A stretch of DNA of 64,000 bases from Actinocorallia populi (GTDB lineage: Bacteria > Actinomycetota > Actinomycetes > Streptosporangiales > Streptosporangiaceae), in NCBI RefSeq assembly GCF_002995495.1, contig NZ_PVZV01000011.1:62001-126000 (forward strand), read 5' to 3'. A model generated the notes under the pieces. That model was not told where the DNA came from. It saw only the letters and a list, made by a program, of their open reading frames with translations, and did no database searches. Position numbers and translations under genes: made by a program. Positions 45,310 through 54,283 of the stretch are shown here, one piece after another. Every line of letters starts with the position of its first letter. Position 1 is the stretch's first letter.

Positions 45310-46392
45310 TCAGGCCGGGCCGGGGCGCACGCCCAGCTGGATCGGGGCCAGCCCGTCCAGCAGCCGGTCCAGATGCGCCAGCAGCTCCCCGTGCAGCGGC
45401 CAGTGCCCCGGGTCGTCCCGCAGCAGCGACCCCAGCGCCTCCCGGTGCCCGCGGCCCTCGACCAGCAGGTCATGGGCGGCCTGCCCGTACCTCACCCGGG
45501 ACTCCGGTCCGGGCGCGGTCGCCGTCGCGGCGAACAGCCGGACCGCCCCCGACAGGCAGCGCAGGGTGAGCGCGAGCTGGGTCCGCACGTCCGTCGCCCA
45601 CATGTCCGAGCCGAGCCCCGTGCGGTCGTGCAGCTGCAGCCACGTGCGGTCGGCCATGCACAGGGCCAGCCCGCGCAGCCGGATGGCGCCGTGCTCCAGC
45701 GCGGTCACCGCGGCGCGCAGCGCCTGCGAGGGGCCGCCGGCGATCCTGGCCCTGGGATTGAGGCGGGCGCTCTCCTCGGCCTCGCTGAGCTTGGTCTCGG
45801 TGTCCCTGGCCCGCTCCGACAACCGCCTGCTGCGGCCCAGCCAGGTGGTGGCGTGCACGTTGCCCGGCTCCAGGTGCAGATCGTCGGCGAGGGAGTCCAG
45901 CAGGTCCGCGGTCTCGGACGCCAGGTCCAGCAGGCCCTTCTCGGCGGTCTCCACCCTGACCGGCGAGGTCAGCAGCACGCCGATCAGGCCGACCAGCGCG
46001 CCGATGAACGTCTCGATGATCCGGTCGAGCGCGCCCGCCGGGGTCTGGGAACCCAGCTGCAGGATGAGCATCGCGCTGATCGGCACCTCCAGCACGTGGT
46101 CACCGAGTTTGAACAGCCGCCCCAGCAGCAGCGAGATCGCGATGACCAGGCCGAGGCTCCACCAGCTGAAGTCGATCGGCACCGCCACCACCACCGCGAC
46201 GACCACGCCGGTGGTGACGCTGAGGACGCGCTGGAGGGAGTGCCGGAGCGTCTGGTAGAGCGAGACCTGGACGATCAGCAGTGCGGTCAGGGGCGCCAGC
46301 AGCGGGATCTTCACCTCGGTCAGGACCCCGTCGGCCACCAGGTACGCGGCGACCGCGGTGACCACCAGCCGGACCGAGGTGCCCCAGTTCAC
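45310..46392 (-). CDS. FUSC/aromatic-acid exporter family membrane protein
   Basis: 360 residues: six TM helices in the first 150 residues (RLVVTAVAAYLVADGVLT, LLAPLTALLIVQVSLYQTLR), then a cytoplasmic helical domain. This is the FUSC/ArAE topology, of the type proposed to export aromatic acids. Substrate unknown; there is no operon partner. Confidence 0.85.
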   Translation of the reverse strand: MNWGTSVRLVVTAVAAYLVADGVLTEVKIPLLAPLTALLIVQVSLYQTLRHSLQRVLSVTTGVVVAVVVAVPIDFSWWSLGLVIAISLLLGRLFKLGDHVLEVPISAMLILQLGSQTPAGALDRIIETFIGALVGLIGVLLTSPVRVETAEKGLLDLASETADLLDSLADDLHLEPGNVHATTWLGRSRRLSERARDTETKLSEAEESARLNPRARIAGGPSQALRAAVTALEHGAIRLRGLALCMADRTWLQLHDRTGLGSDMWATDVRTQLALTLRCLSGAVRLFAATATAPGPESRVRYGQAAHDLLVEGRGHREALGSLLRDDPGHWPLHGELLAHLDRLLDGLAPIQLGVRPGPA

Positions 46393-46431
46393 CCTTCCCT
46401 TGATAGGCGATCCGCGGCGCGGGCACCAGGC

Positions 46432-48042
46432 TCAGGAACCGGAACTGGAGGGCTCTTGGCTCCAGTTTGGATCTCCTAAAATCCAGGAGTCCAGCCACAT
46501 CCGGGAGTGCCAGGTGTCGTAGGGGATGGTCTGGGCGGTCAGCACCGGGTACAGGTACCAGAAGTTCAGCAGGACCAGCAGCACGTAGGCGCCCGCGATC
46601 GCCGAGCCGACGGCCCGGCGGGACCGCGGATGCGACCGCTCCGGGCCGATGATCAGCCCCAGGACCAGGACGACGCCCAGCACCATGAACGGGGTCAGCG
46701 GCAGCGCGTAGAACATGAACATGGTGCGGCCGCCGAAGGCCGAGGGGAGCCAGGCGGCCCAGCCCGCCACGTAGGCGGCCAGGACGGCGCCGGCCCGCCA
46801 GTCGCGGTAGACCAGCCACAGGAAGGCGATCACCACCAGGGCCGCGAGCGCCGCCCACCACAGGGCGGGGGTGCCGATGCCGAGGATCTCGCGGGAGCAC
46901 TTGTCCGCGGAGCAGCCGGTGGGCGGCTCGCTGTAGAAGAACGCGACGGGACGGCGCAGGACCGGCCAGTCCCACGGCCAGGACTGGTAGGGGTGCTTGG
47001 AGGTCAGGCCGTTGTGGAACTCCAGGATCTCCCGGTGGTAGCGCACGAGGTCGGGCAGCCCCTCGAACGGGCGCAGCAGCACGTTCTTCGCCGGGGTGCC
47101 CCGGCCCCAGCCGCCGCTGGTGAACAGCCAGCCCGACCAGGTCGCCACATAGGTGACCACCGGCAGGACGCCCAGGCTCAGCAGCGTGGCGGCCCCGTCC
47201 TTGGCCAGCGCCCCGCCCACCGGGAACTGCACACGGGCCGCGCGGCGGGCGCCCACGTCCCACAGGACGACCATCAGCACGAAGACGGCCAGGAACGGCG
47301 CGGCCGACCACTTGGTGCCGCAGGCCAGGCCGAAGCAGAGCCCCGCCAGGACGCGCCAGGGGTGGCCGAGCCAGGGGCCGAGGGAGAAGCCGCGGGACGG
47401 GTCGGCGTCCAGCTTCACCGCCAGGACCCGCCGGGAGCGGTCGCGGTCGGCGACCAGGCAGGCGAAGCCCGCCAGGATCCAGAACATGAGGAAGACGTCC
47501 AGCAGCGCCGTGCGGCTGGTCACCAGGTGCAGGCCGTCCAGGGCCAGCAGCAGGCCGGCCGCGCAGCCCAGCAGGGTGCTGCCGGTCATCCGCCGCGCCA
47601 CCCGGCACAGGATGAGCACCGACAGGGTGCCGGCCACCGCGGCCATGAACCGCCAGCCGAACGGGGTGACCTGGAAGAAGTACTCGCCGATCGCGATCAT
47701 CCACTTGCCGAACGGCGGGTGGGCGATGAACGAGCCGCCGCCCTCCCAGATCTGGTCGGCCTTGCCCTCGAGGAACAGCTCGTCCGCCAGGTGCTCGGGC
47801 TCGCGCACCCAGGAGTGCTCGTAGCCGAACCTCAGCAGCGCGTAGGCGTCCTTGGCGTAGTACGTCTCGTCGAAGACGACCGCGTGCGGTACGCCGAGCC
47901 GGTCGAAGCGCAGGAAACCGGCGAAGACGGTGACGAGCAGCGGACCCAGCCAGCCCCAGAGCGCGCTGCCGGGCACCCGCGGCGCCAGCCTCTCGCGCAA
48001 CGTGGGGGGCGCCGGTGCCGGTTCGGTCTCGGTGACAGCCAC
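46432..48042 (-). CDS. pmt: Protein O-mannosyltransferase (PMT/GT39 family)
   Basis: 536 residues from GTG at 48042. Multiple TMs, catalytic FDETYYAKDAYALLRFG (DE motif) in the first extracytoplasmic loop, and the MIR-less bacterial PMT layout (SRTALLDVFLMFW, HPYQSWPWDWPVLRRP). It transfers mannose from polyprenyl-P-mannose to Ser/Thr of exported proteins. The location divergent from rsmI is the conserved actinobacterial position (Rv1002c in M. tuberculosis). A ribosome site is not evident. Confidence 0.93.
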   Translation of the reverse strand: MAVTETEPAPAPPTLRERLAPRVPGSALWGWLGPLLVTVFAGFLRFDRLGVPHAVVFDETYYAKDAYALLRFGYEHSWVREPEHLADELFLEGKADQIWEGGGSFIAHPPFGKWMIAIGEYFFQVTPFGWRFMAAVAGTLSVLILCRVARRMTGSTLLGCAAGLLLALDGLHLVTSRTALLDVFLMFWILAGFACLVADRDRSRRVLAVKLDADPSRGFSLGPWLGHPWRVLAGLCFGLACGTKWSAAPFLAVFVLMVVLWDVGARRAARVQFPVGGALAKDGAATLLSLGVLPVVTYVATWSGWLFTSGGWGRGTPAKNVLLRPFEGLPDLVRYHREILEFHNGLTSKHPYQSWPWDWPVLRRPVAFFYSEPPTGCSADKCSREILGIGTPALWWAALAALVVIAFLWLVYRDWRAGAVLAAYVAGWAAWLPSAFGGRTMFMFYALPLTPFMVLGVVLVLGLIIGPERSHPRSRRAVGSAIAGAYVLLVLLNFWYLYPVLTAQTIPYDTWHSRMWLDSWILGDPNWSQEPSSSGS

Positions 48043-48166
48043 CCGGCCATCGTAGGGGGGCCGGGCGAGCGCGAGGAGTGGCCCTGTGGAACGCGAGCGC
48101 GCGTCCGGGCGCCGGGGGCCGCCGCGGCGTGCGCCGTCCCGCGGGCGGAGGAAGGAGAATGGACCG

Positions 48167-49003
48167 ATGAGCACAGGCACCCTCATTCTCGCCGCGGCCC
48201 CCATCGGGCGGGCCGACGACGCCTCGCCCCGGTTGCGGGACGCCCTGGCCGGGGCCCCCGTGATCGCGGCCGAGGACACCCGGCGGCTGCGCAGGCTCGC
48301 CGCAGACCTGGGGGTGACGCCGGCGGGCAGGGTCGTCTCCTACTACGACCAGAACGAGCGGGACCGCGCCGCCGAGCTGCTGGGCGACCTGCGCGAGGGC
48401 AGGGACGTCCTGGTCGTCACCGACGCGGGGATGCCCGGGGTCTCCGACCCCGGCTACCGGCTGGTCGTCGAGGCCGTCGCCGCGGACGTCCCGGTCACCG
48501 TCCTGCCCGGCCCGTCGGCGGTGACGACCGCGCTGGTGCTGTCGGGGCTGCCCACCGACCGGTTCTGCTTCGAGGGCTTCCTGCCGCGCAAACCGGGCGA
48601 GCGGGCCTCCCGCCTGGCCGAACTGGCCGACGAGCCGCGCACCATGGTCTTCTTCGAGGCACCGCACCGGCTGGCGGCGTCCCTGGAGGCCTTCGCCGAG
48701 GCGTTCGGCCCGCAGCGCCGCGCCGCCGTCTGCCGGGAGCTCACCAAGACCTACGAGGAGATCCGCCGCGCCCCCCTGGCCGACCTGGCCGCGTGGGCGG
48801 CGGACGGCGTCCGGGGCGAGATCACCCTGGTCGTCCAGGGCGCCCCGCCCCGCGAGACGCTCTCGGACCCCGCCGAGCTCGCCGCGGCGGTGTTCGCCAG
48901 GGAGAGCGCCGGAATCACGCGCAAGGAGGCGATCGCCGAGATCGCCAAGGAGAACAAGGTGCCTAAGAAGGCTGTCTACTCCGCGGTACTAGAGGCGAAA
49001 TGA
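48167..49003 (+). CDS. rsmI: 16S rRNA (cytidine1402-2'-O)-methyltransferase
   Basis: 278 residues, ATG with AAGGAG 9 bases upstream. Tetrapyrrole-methylase fold: AAAPIGRADDASPRL start, EDTRRLRRL, VVTDAGMPGVSDPGYRLV and VLPGPSAVTTALVLSG. It methylates C1402 of 16S rRNA. The final 41 bases overlap the convergent glycosyltransferase-like gene. Confidence 0.95.
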   Translation: MSTGTLILAAAPIGRADDASPRLRDALAGAPVIAAEDTRRLRRLAADLGVTPAGRVVSYYDQNERDRAAELLGDLREGRDVLVVTDAGMPGVSDPGYRLVVEAVAADVPVTVLPGPSAVTTALVLSGLPTDRFCFEGFLPRKPGERASRLAELADEPRTMVFFEAPHRLAASLEAFAEAFGPQRRAAVCRELTKTYEEIRRAPLADLAAWAADGVRGEITLVVQGAPPRETLSDPAELAAAVFARESAGITRKEAIAEIAKENKVPKKAVYSAVLEAK

Positions 49004-50441
49004 CCGGTAGCTCGTCGTCGCGGGTCCGGAGGAAGGCGTATCCGGCGGCGAGCGCGACGACGGGCGTCGCGGTCAGGGCGTACCGGTAGTCGAAGTCGAC
49101 GGTCAGGGGCGGGACCGCCAGCAGCGCGGCTCCGGCGGCCCAGGGCAGGACCGCGGGGGACGGGGACCGGCGCCGGTACCACAGGAAAGCGGGCAGGAGC
49201 AGGGCCGCCGCGAGCACCGGCCCGCGGACCGTGAAGACCTCCTGGTAGAGGCGCATGAACCCGGCGTAGGGCTCGACGATCTCCGTGCCGGTGTCCGGAT
49301 CCACCTGAGGGTCGTAGGCGGTGAGCACGTCCGACGGGGTGCCGCCGCCGAGCACGGGCCATGCCGGAAGGTCGTCGGCCTGCTCGGGGAAGAGGTACTT
49401 GCGGGCCGTGACGGCGGTCGGGTGGTCGTCGCGCTCCCAGCGGAAGGTCCGGACGAAGAGGTCGTAGGCGACCGTCTGGGCGTAGTCGAAGGGCTGCTCC
49501 AGGAGCGCGCGCACGGCGAAGCGCTGGGCGTCCGCGTTGATCCGAGGATCGAACGCCTCGCCGAAGTCCCAGCCGATGGGGGACTCCGCCGCCCATACCT
49601 GGGACGAGGACGCCTTGCGCTCCTCCGGCTCACCGGAAGGACACAGGTATCGCAGGTGCTCAGGGATGTTCTCGCAGTGCACGAAGGCCGCGGTCCGTCC
49701 CCAGAGGAACACGCCGTCCGTCGCGGTGATCCCGTAGCGGCCGTTCTCGGAGTGGAACCAGCCCGCGTAGGCGGCCAGCGGAAGCAGGCCCGCCACGGCG
49801 GCCATCGCCACGGCCCGCCACTTTCGCCGCAGGAGCAGCCAGGCCAGGACGAGCAGCAGCACCGGCAGCCCGATCGTCCTGGTCACCGTGGCCGCCGCCA
49901 GCAGGGCCCCGGCGGCCACGGGCAGGGCGGGATGCCGGCCGGGCCACAGCAACGCCGTCAGCGCGGCGACGACCAGGAAGAGGAAGAGCGTGTCGGAGAG
50001 GACCAGGCTCTCCAGCTGGATGATCCCCCCGTCCAGCAGGACGGGGGAGGCGGCGAGGGCGGCCCATCCCGGTGGCAGGCCGCGCCGGGTGAGCAGCAGG
50101 TAGACCAGGAGGCCGGTGGCCAGGCCCAGCAGGTGCTGGGCGGCCACGACCGCCCCGAAGTCGTGGAAGGGGCGCAGCAGCCACAGGAAGAACCCGTAGC
50201 CGGCGGGCCGGATCGGGTGGGGGAACGGGTCCAGGGCGATCTGGACGTAGTCGTAGCCGTCGTTGAACCAGAGGGCGGGCCGGTAGCCCGCCATGGCGAC
50301 GACCCGCAGGACCGCGCCGGCTGTGAGAACCGCCACGAAGACGCGGTGCCGCCGCAGGACGGAAGGGGGCAGGCCGGCACCGGGCAGGGGGGCAGGGGCC
50401 TTGTCCCCGGCCCTCGGAGGGCTCCGTCGTATCCTGGTCAC
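48963..50441 (-). CDS. GT-C-fold membrane glycosyltransferase-like protein, paralogue A
   Basis: 492 residues with ~10 TM helices. First-loop Asp motif in ALWFNDGYDYVQIAL, and QLESLVLSDTLFLFLV. Similar in length and motifs to the protein at 51928 and, more distantly, to the PMT/GT39 family. Probably transfers a sugar from a polyprenyl-phosphate donor on the outer membrane face. GTG start at 50441, weak ribosome site. Confidence 0.8.
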   Translation of the reverse strand: MTRIRRSPPRAGDKAPAPLPGAGLPPSVLRRHRVFVAVLTAGAVLRVVAMAGYRPALWFNDGYDYVQIALDPFPHPIRPAGYGFFLWLLRPFHDFGAVVAAQHLLGLATGLLVYLLLTRRGLPPGWAALAASPVLLDGGIIQLESLVLSDTLFLFLVVAALTALLWPGRHPALPVAAGALLAAATVTRTIGLPVLLLVLAWLLLRRKWRAVAMAAVAGLLPLAAYAGWFHSENGRYGITATDGVFLWGRTAAFVHCENIPEHLRYLCPSGEPEERKASSSQVWAAESPIGWDFGEAFDPRINADAQRFAVRALLEQPFDYAQTVAYDLFVRTFRWERDDHPTAVTARKYLFPEQADDLPAWPVLGGGTPSDVLTAYDPQVDPDTGTEIVEPYAGFMRLYQEVFTVRGPVLAAALLLPAFLWYRRRSPSPAVLPWAAGAALLAVPPLTVDFDYRYALTATPVVALAAGYAFLRTRDDELPVISPLVPRSRQPS

Positions 50442-50559
50442 CTGATCCAGATCTCGTCCGCGGCCCGGTTGCGGCTTTGCAACGGCGCCGATGTGCGGTC
50501 AGAATGCCCGGCACCATACCTTCACCAGGCCCAGTCGAAATCCTAAGGAGCCCTTTCCC

Positions 50560-51807
50560 ATGGAACTGTCCGTGGTGATGCCTTGTCTGAACGAGGCGGA
50601 GACCGTGGAGACCTGTGTCCGTAAGGCTGTGGGTTTCCTGGAGGAGTACGGGATCGACGGCGAGGTCATCGTCGCCGACAACGGCTCCACCGACGGGTCG
50701 CAGGCGCTGGCCGAGGCGGCCGGCGCCAGGGTCGTGCCGGTGGCGCTCAAAGGCTACGGCAACGCGCTGATGGGCGGCATCCGGGCGGCCAAGGGCACCT
50801 ACGTGATCATGGGAGACGCCGACGACTCCTACGACTTCACCTCGCTCATGCCGTTCGTCGAGGAGCTGCGGACCGGCGCCGACCTGGTGATGGGCAACCG
50901 CTTCGCGGGCGGGATCGACCCCGGCGCGATGCCGCCGCTCCACCGCTACCTGGGCAACCCCGTCCTGTCGTTCGTGGGGCGGTTGTTCTTCGGCTCCAAG
51001 ATCGGCGACTTCCACTGCGGGCTGCGCGGCTTCCGCCGCGACACCGCGCTGGCGCTGGGCCTGCAGTCCTCGGGCATGGAGTTCGCCTCCGAGCTGGTGG
51101 TCAAGATGACCCTGGCCGGGGCGCGGATCTCCGAGGTGCCGACCACCCTGAAGAAGGACGGCCGGTCCCGCCCGCCGCACCTCAACACCTGGCGGGACGG
51201 CTGGCGCCACCTGCGGTTCCTGCTGCTCTACAGCCCGCGCTGGCTGTTCCTCATCCCCGGCCTGGTCTTCATGACGGTGGGCCTGGTCTCCGGGGTGGCG
51301 CTGGCGATCAAGCCGATCGACATCCGGGGCGTGGTCTTCGACGTCGACACCCTGGTGGGCGCCTCGGCGGCGGTGGTGATCGGCTTCCAGGCGGTGGTGT
51401 TCTCCCTGCTCACCAAGGCCTACGGCGTGGCCGAGGGCTTCCTGCCGGCCGACCGCAGGGCCAACTGGCTGCTGAACTCCTGGAGCTTCGAGAAGGGCCT
51501 GGTCGTCGGCGGCGTGCTGGCGGTGGCGGGCCTGGCCGGGGTGGGGGTGTCGGTGGTGCACTGGCACGGCGCCCAGTTCGGCGAGCTCAACGCCCGCGAG
51601 ACCCTGCGCATGGTCGTGCCGTCGGCCACCGCGCTGATGATGAGCTGCCAGATGATCCTGGGCACGGCGTTCCTGTCGATCCTGGGCATCCGCCGCTCCA
51701 GCCACCCGGGCACCGAGGACGGCGCGCACGAGACGCTCACCGTGGCCGACGCCGTGCGCAAGCCGGGCCGTCCCGCGCCCGAGCCGGTCGCGGCGGTGGA
51801 GGACTGA
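50560..51807 (+). CDS. GT2 polyprenyl-phosphate-sugar synthase
   Basis: 415 residues, ATG with TAAGGAG 9 bases upstream. GT2 domain (~1-225): SVVMPCLNEAETVETCV, ADNGSTDGS, IMGDADDSYDF. C-terminal four TM helices. It resembles dolichol-P-glucose/mannose synthases that load a sugar on a polyprenyl carrier. It lies between two GT-C-like genes and is their likely donor supplier. Confidence 0.9.
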   Translation: MELSVVMPCLNEAETVETCVRKAVGFLEEYGIDGEVIVADNGSTDGSQALAEAAGARVVPVALKGYGNALMGGIRAAKGTYVIMGDADDSYDFTSLMPFVEELRTGADLVMGNRFAGGIDPGAMPPLHRYLGNPVLSFVGRLFFGSKIGDFHCGLRGFRRDTALALGLQSSGMEFASELVVKMTLAGARISEVPTTLKKDGRSRPPHLNTWRDGWRHLRFLLLYSPRWLFLIPGLVFMTVGLVSGVALAIKPIDIRGVVFDVDTLVGASAAVVIGFQAVVFSLLTKAYGVAEGFLPADRRANWLLNSWSFEKGLVVGGVLAVAGLAGVGVSVVHWHGAQFGELNARETLRMVVPSATALMMSCQMILGTAFLSILGIRRSSHPGTEDGAHETLTVADAVRKPGRPAPEPVAAVED

Positions 51808-51927
51808 GCCGCCGGAATCGCCGCGTTGCGATAGCGCAACGACCGTGCCGTTCCGTTCGATGGTGAACGTCCGATAAGGGAGATTGGGCGCCCAAAGCTA
51901 CTCTGAGGTGAACCGGGGGGTGAGATC

Positions 51928-53433
51928 GTGATGGAACGACTGAGGCGGCTGCCCGTGCCGCCGGTGCCGAGCCGCGCGGCCCTCCTCGCGTTCGCCGGGC
52001 GCCACCGGGTGCTCCTCGTCCTCCTGGCCCTGGCCGTCGTGCTGCGGATCGTCACGATCCTGGGCTACCGCTGGGCCATCTGGTTCCCCGACTCCTACCC
52101 GTACGTGGACGTGGCGCTGAACCCGCGGCCCGACCCCGTGCGGACCTTCGGCTACCCGCTGCTCCTGATCCTCCTGCGGCCCCTGCACAGCGTGGCCGCC
52201 GTGGTGACCGTCCAGCACCTGATGGGCCTGGCCGTCGCGTGCGTCCTGTACGCCCTGCTGCGCCGGCCCCACCTGTTCGCCAGGGGGCGTGCCCTGCCCG
52301 GCTGGGCCGCGGCGGCGGCCGTCGCCCCGGTGCTGTTCGACGGCAACCAGATCGAGCTGGAGCACCTGCTGCTGTCGGACACCTACTTCCTGCTGCTGGT
52401 GACCGTCGCGGCGGCCCTCGTCCTGTGGGACCCCCGGCCGTCCGTCCGGCAGGTGGCCGTCGCCGGGCTCCTGCTCAGCCTGGCCGCCATCACCCGGACC
52501 ATCGGCATGCCGCTGCTGATCATCATGCTGGTCTTCGTGGTGATCCGGCGGGCCGGCTGGAAGGCGGTCGCCGGCGGGCTGGCCGCGGGAGTCATCCCGA
52601 TCGCCGCCTACTGCGGCTGGTACGCCTCGGTGAACGGCCAGTTCGCGCTCAGCGGCACCGACGGCGTCTTCCTCTACAGCCGCACCATGACGTTCGCCGA
52701 CTGCGACAGGTTCGGCGACAAGCTGCCCGTCGACGCCTACGCCCTGTGCGACAGCACCCCGCCCGACCAGCGTCCCGCCTCCCACTTCTACGTGTGGGAG
52801 GAGAGCCAGATCTTCCGCTACCCCGGCGGGATCTTCGCGCCCTACAAGAGCGACCTGGCCCGCACCTTCGCCAAGGAGGCGATCGCCGCGCAGCCCGGCG
52901 ACTACTTCCAGGCGTTCCTCAGCGACTTCGGCCGGACGTTCCGCTGGGACCGCCCCGTCTACCCCGACCCCAAGACCTACAGCTACTACGTCTTCCCCGA
53001 GACCACGCAGGAGTACTGGCCCGGCAAGGCCGAGACGGTCGCCCCCTACGACGACCAGAGCACGGCCACCCGGGTCGTGGAGCCGTACGCGGGCTTCATG
53101 CGCGGCTACCAGAAGGCCGTCTACCTGCCGGGGACGCTCCTGGGCGTCCTGCTGCTGGCGGGCCTCGGCGGCGTCCTGGCCCGCTGGCGCAACTGGGGCG
53201 GGGTGGCGCTGCTGCCGTTCGGCTACGCCACGGCGCTGCTGGTGGTCCCGCCCGCCACCGTGCTGTTCGACTACCGGTACGTCCTGCCCGCCGTCCCGTT
53301 CGCGGCCGTCGCCGCGGCCGTGGCCCTGCGGGACCTGGACACCTGGCGCCGCTTCCGCAAGGCCCCGCCGGGCGCCGGATCCCAGACCCCCTCCCAGGAA
53401 GCCGAGGAGACGCGCGTCGCCGTCGTGTCATGA
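51928..53433 (+). CDS. GT-C-fold membrane glycosyltransferase-like protein, paralogue B
   Basis: 501 residues, GTG/ATG at 51928/51931. ~10 TM helices; AIWFPDSYPYVDVAL loop, QIELEHLLLSDTYFLLLV and a final LFDYRYVLPAVPF. Homologous along its length to the protein at 48963 (same motif order). Downstream of the GT2 gene and probably cotranscribed with it. Confidence 0.82.
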   Translation: MMERLRRLPVPPVPSRAALLAFAGRHRVLLVLLALAVVLRIVTILGYRWAIWFPDSYPYVDVALNPRPDPVRTFGYPLLLILLRPLHSVAAVVTVQHLMGLAVACVLYALLRRPHLFARGRALPGWAAAAAVAPVLFDGNQIELEHLLLSDTYFLLLVTVAAALVLWDPRPSVRQVAVAGLLLSLAAITRTIGMPLLIIMLVFVVIRRAGWKAVAGGLAAGVIPIAAYCGWYASVNGQFALSGTDGVFLYSRTMTFADCDRFGDKLPVDAYALCDSTPPDQRPASHFYVWEESQIFRYPGGIFAPYKSDLARTFAKEAIAAQPGDYFQAFLSDFGRTFRWDRPVYPDPKTYSYYVFPETTQEYWPGKAETVAPYDDQSTATRVVEPYAGFMRGYQKAVYLPGTLLGVLLLAGLGGVLARWRNWGGVALLPFGYATALLVVPPATVLFDYRYVLPAVPFAAVAAAVALRDLDTWRRFRKAPPGAGSQTPSQEAEETRVAVVS

Positions 53434-53458
53434 CCGCCGTGCAGAGGAGGGCAGGGGT

Positions 53459-53995
53459 TTGAACAGGATCTTCTCGTTCCACATCGTCAGCGTCGACGGC
53501 TACTACCAGGGGCCCGAGGGCGAGTTCGACTGGCCGAACACCGACGAGGGGTTCGACGAGTTCGCGGTCGCGCAGCTGCGGGAGATCGACACGATCGTCT
53601 TCGGGCGCAGGACGTACGAGCACATGGCGGCCTACTGGCCCACCGCCGAGGCGCTGGAGAACGACCCGCTGGTCGCGGCGCTGATGAACTCCTACGCCAA
53701 GATCGTCGTCTCGCACACCCTGACCGCGCCCGGATGGCACAACACCGAGGTGATCACCGACCCGGCGCTGCTGCGGGCCCGGCGCGGCACCCTGGCGGTC
53801 TTCGGCAGCTCGGAGCTGACCACCTCGCTGCTGTCCGCCGGGCTGATCGACGAACTGCGCATCATGATCCACCCCGTGGTGCTGGGAGCGGGCAGGCCGC
53901 TCTTCCACACGGCGGCCCGCAGGCACCCCCTGGCCCTCACCCAGAGCCGCACCTTCGCCTCGGGGAACGTCCTGCTGACCTACCGCCCCACCTGA
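53459..53995 (+). CDS. RibD/dihydrofolate-reductase-like family protein
   Basis: 178 residues, TTG start with GAGGAGG upstream. FHIVSVDGYYQGPEGEFDW, IDTIVFGRRTYEHM, VFGSSELTTSLLSAGLIDEL and HPVVLGAGRPLF are typical of the RibD C-terminal domain. Likely an NADPH-dependent reductase of unknown substrate. Close behind paralogue B. Confidence 0.88.
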   Translation: MNRIFSFHIVSVDGYYQGPEGEFDWPNTDEGFDEFAVAQLREIDTIVFGRRTYEHMAAYWPTAEALENDPLVAALMNSYAKIVVSHTLTAPGWHNTEVITDPALLRARRGTLAVFGSSELTTSLLSAGLIDELRIMIHPVVLGAGRPLFHTAARRHPLALTQSRTFASGNVLLTYRPT

Positions 53996-54010
53996 CCCTC
54001 CCCGGCCCCC

Positions 54011-54240
54011 TTGCCGGGCAGGCGTCGCCCTGCGGGTCGTCCAGTGCGCGTGAGCGGGCGTTCAATCCCCGGGGGGCGCGTCGTCGGGCGGGCGTCGCCC
54101 TGCGGGACATCGAGTGCGAGTGAGCGCGCGCTCACTCGCGGGGCACGCCGTAGGCGGGCGCCGCCCTATGGGACGTTCAGTGCGCGTGAGCGGGCGTTGA
54201 GCCGCCGGGAGCGCGCCGTAGGCGGGTCGTCGCCCTGTGG
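54011..54240. repeat. About 3.3 tandem copies of a 66-70-bp repeat (locus A, upstream of metG)
   Basis: Anchor segment (G)GCGTCGCCCTGCGGG at 54021 and 54091, with variants near 54157 and 54225; periods about 70, 66 and 68 bp. Each unit also carries CAGTGCGCGTGAGCGGGCGT. The same sequence type occurs at 59720-59860 in reverse orientation. Neither strand shows a convincing coding frame here. The unit at 54116-54139 holds a perfect 24-bp palindrome. Confidence 0.8.
54116..54139. repeat. Perfect 24-bp palindrome inside repeat locus A
   Basis: GCGAGTGAGCGC (54116-54127) is followed directly by its reverse complement (54128-54139), with no loop. It would form a cruciform or hairpin and could explain expansion of the array. 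Confidence 0.8.
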
Positions 54241-54283
54241 ATAACGGTTCGGCGGCCTCGGCGGTAAGCCGTAGGCTTGGGGT

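Noticed and set aside
46100-48667. 855-codon minus frame over the PMT and FUSC genes
   Set aside because: Runs through two genes in the wrong frame and into rsmI; no recognisable motif.
54011-54240. CRISPR array
   Set aside because: The repeats abut directly with no unique spacers, units are degenerate and period is uneven; no cas genes nearby.
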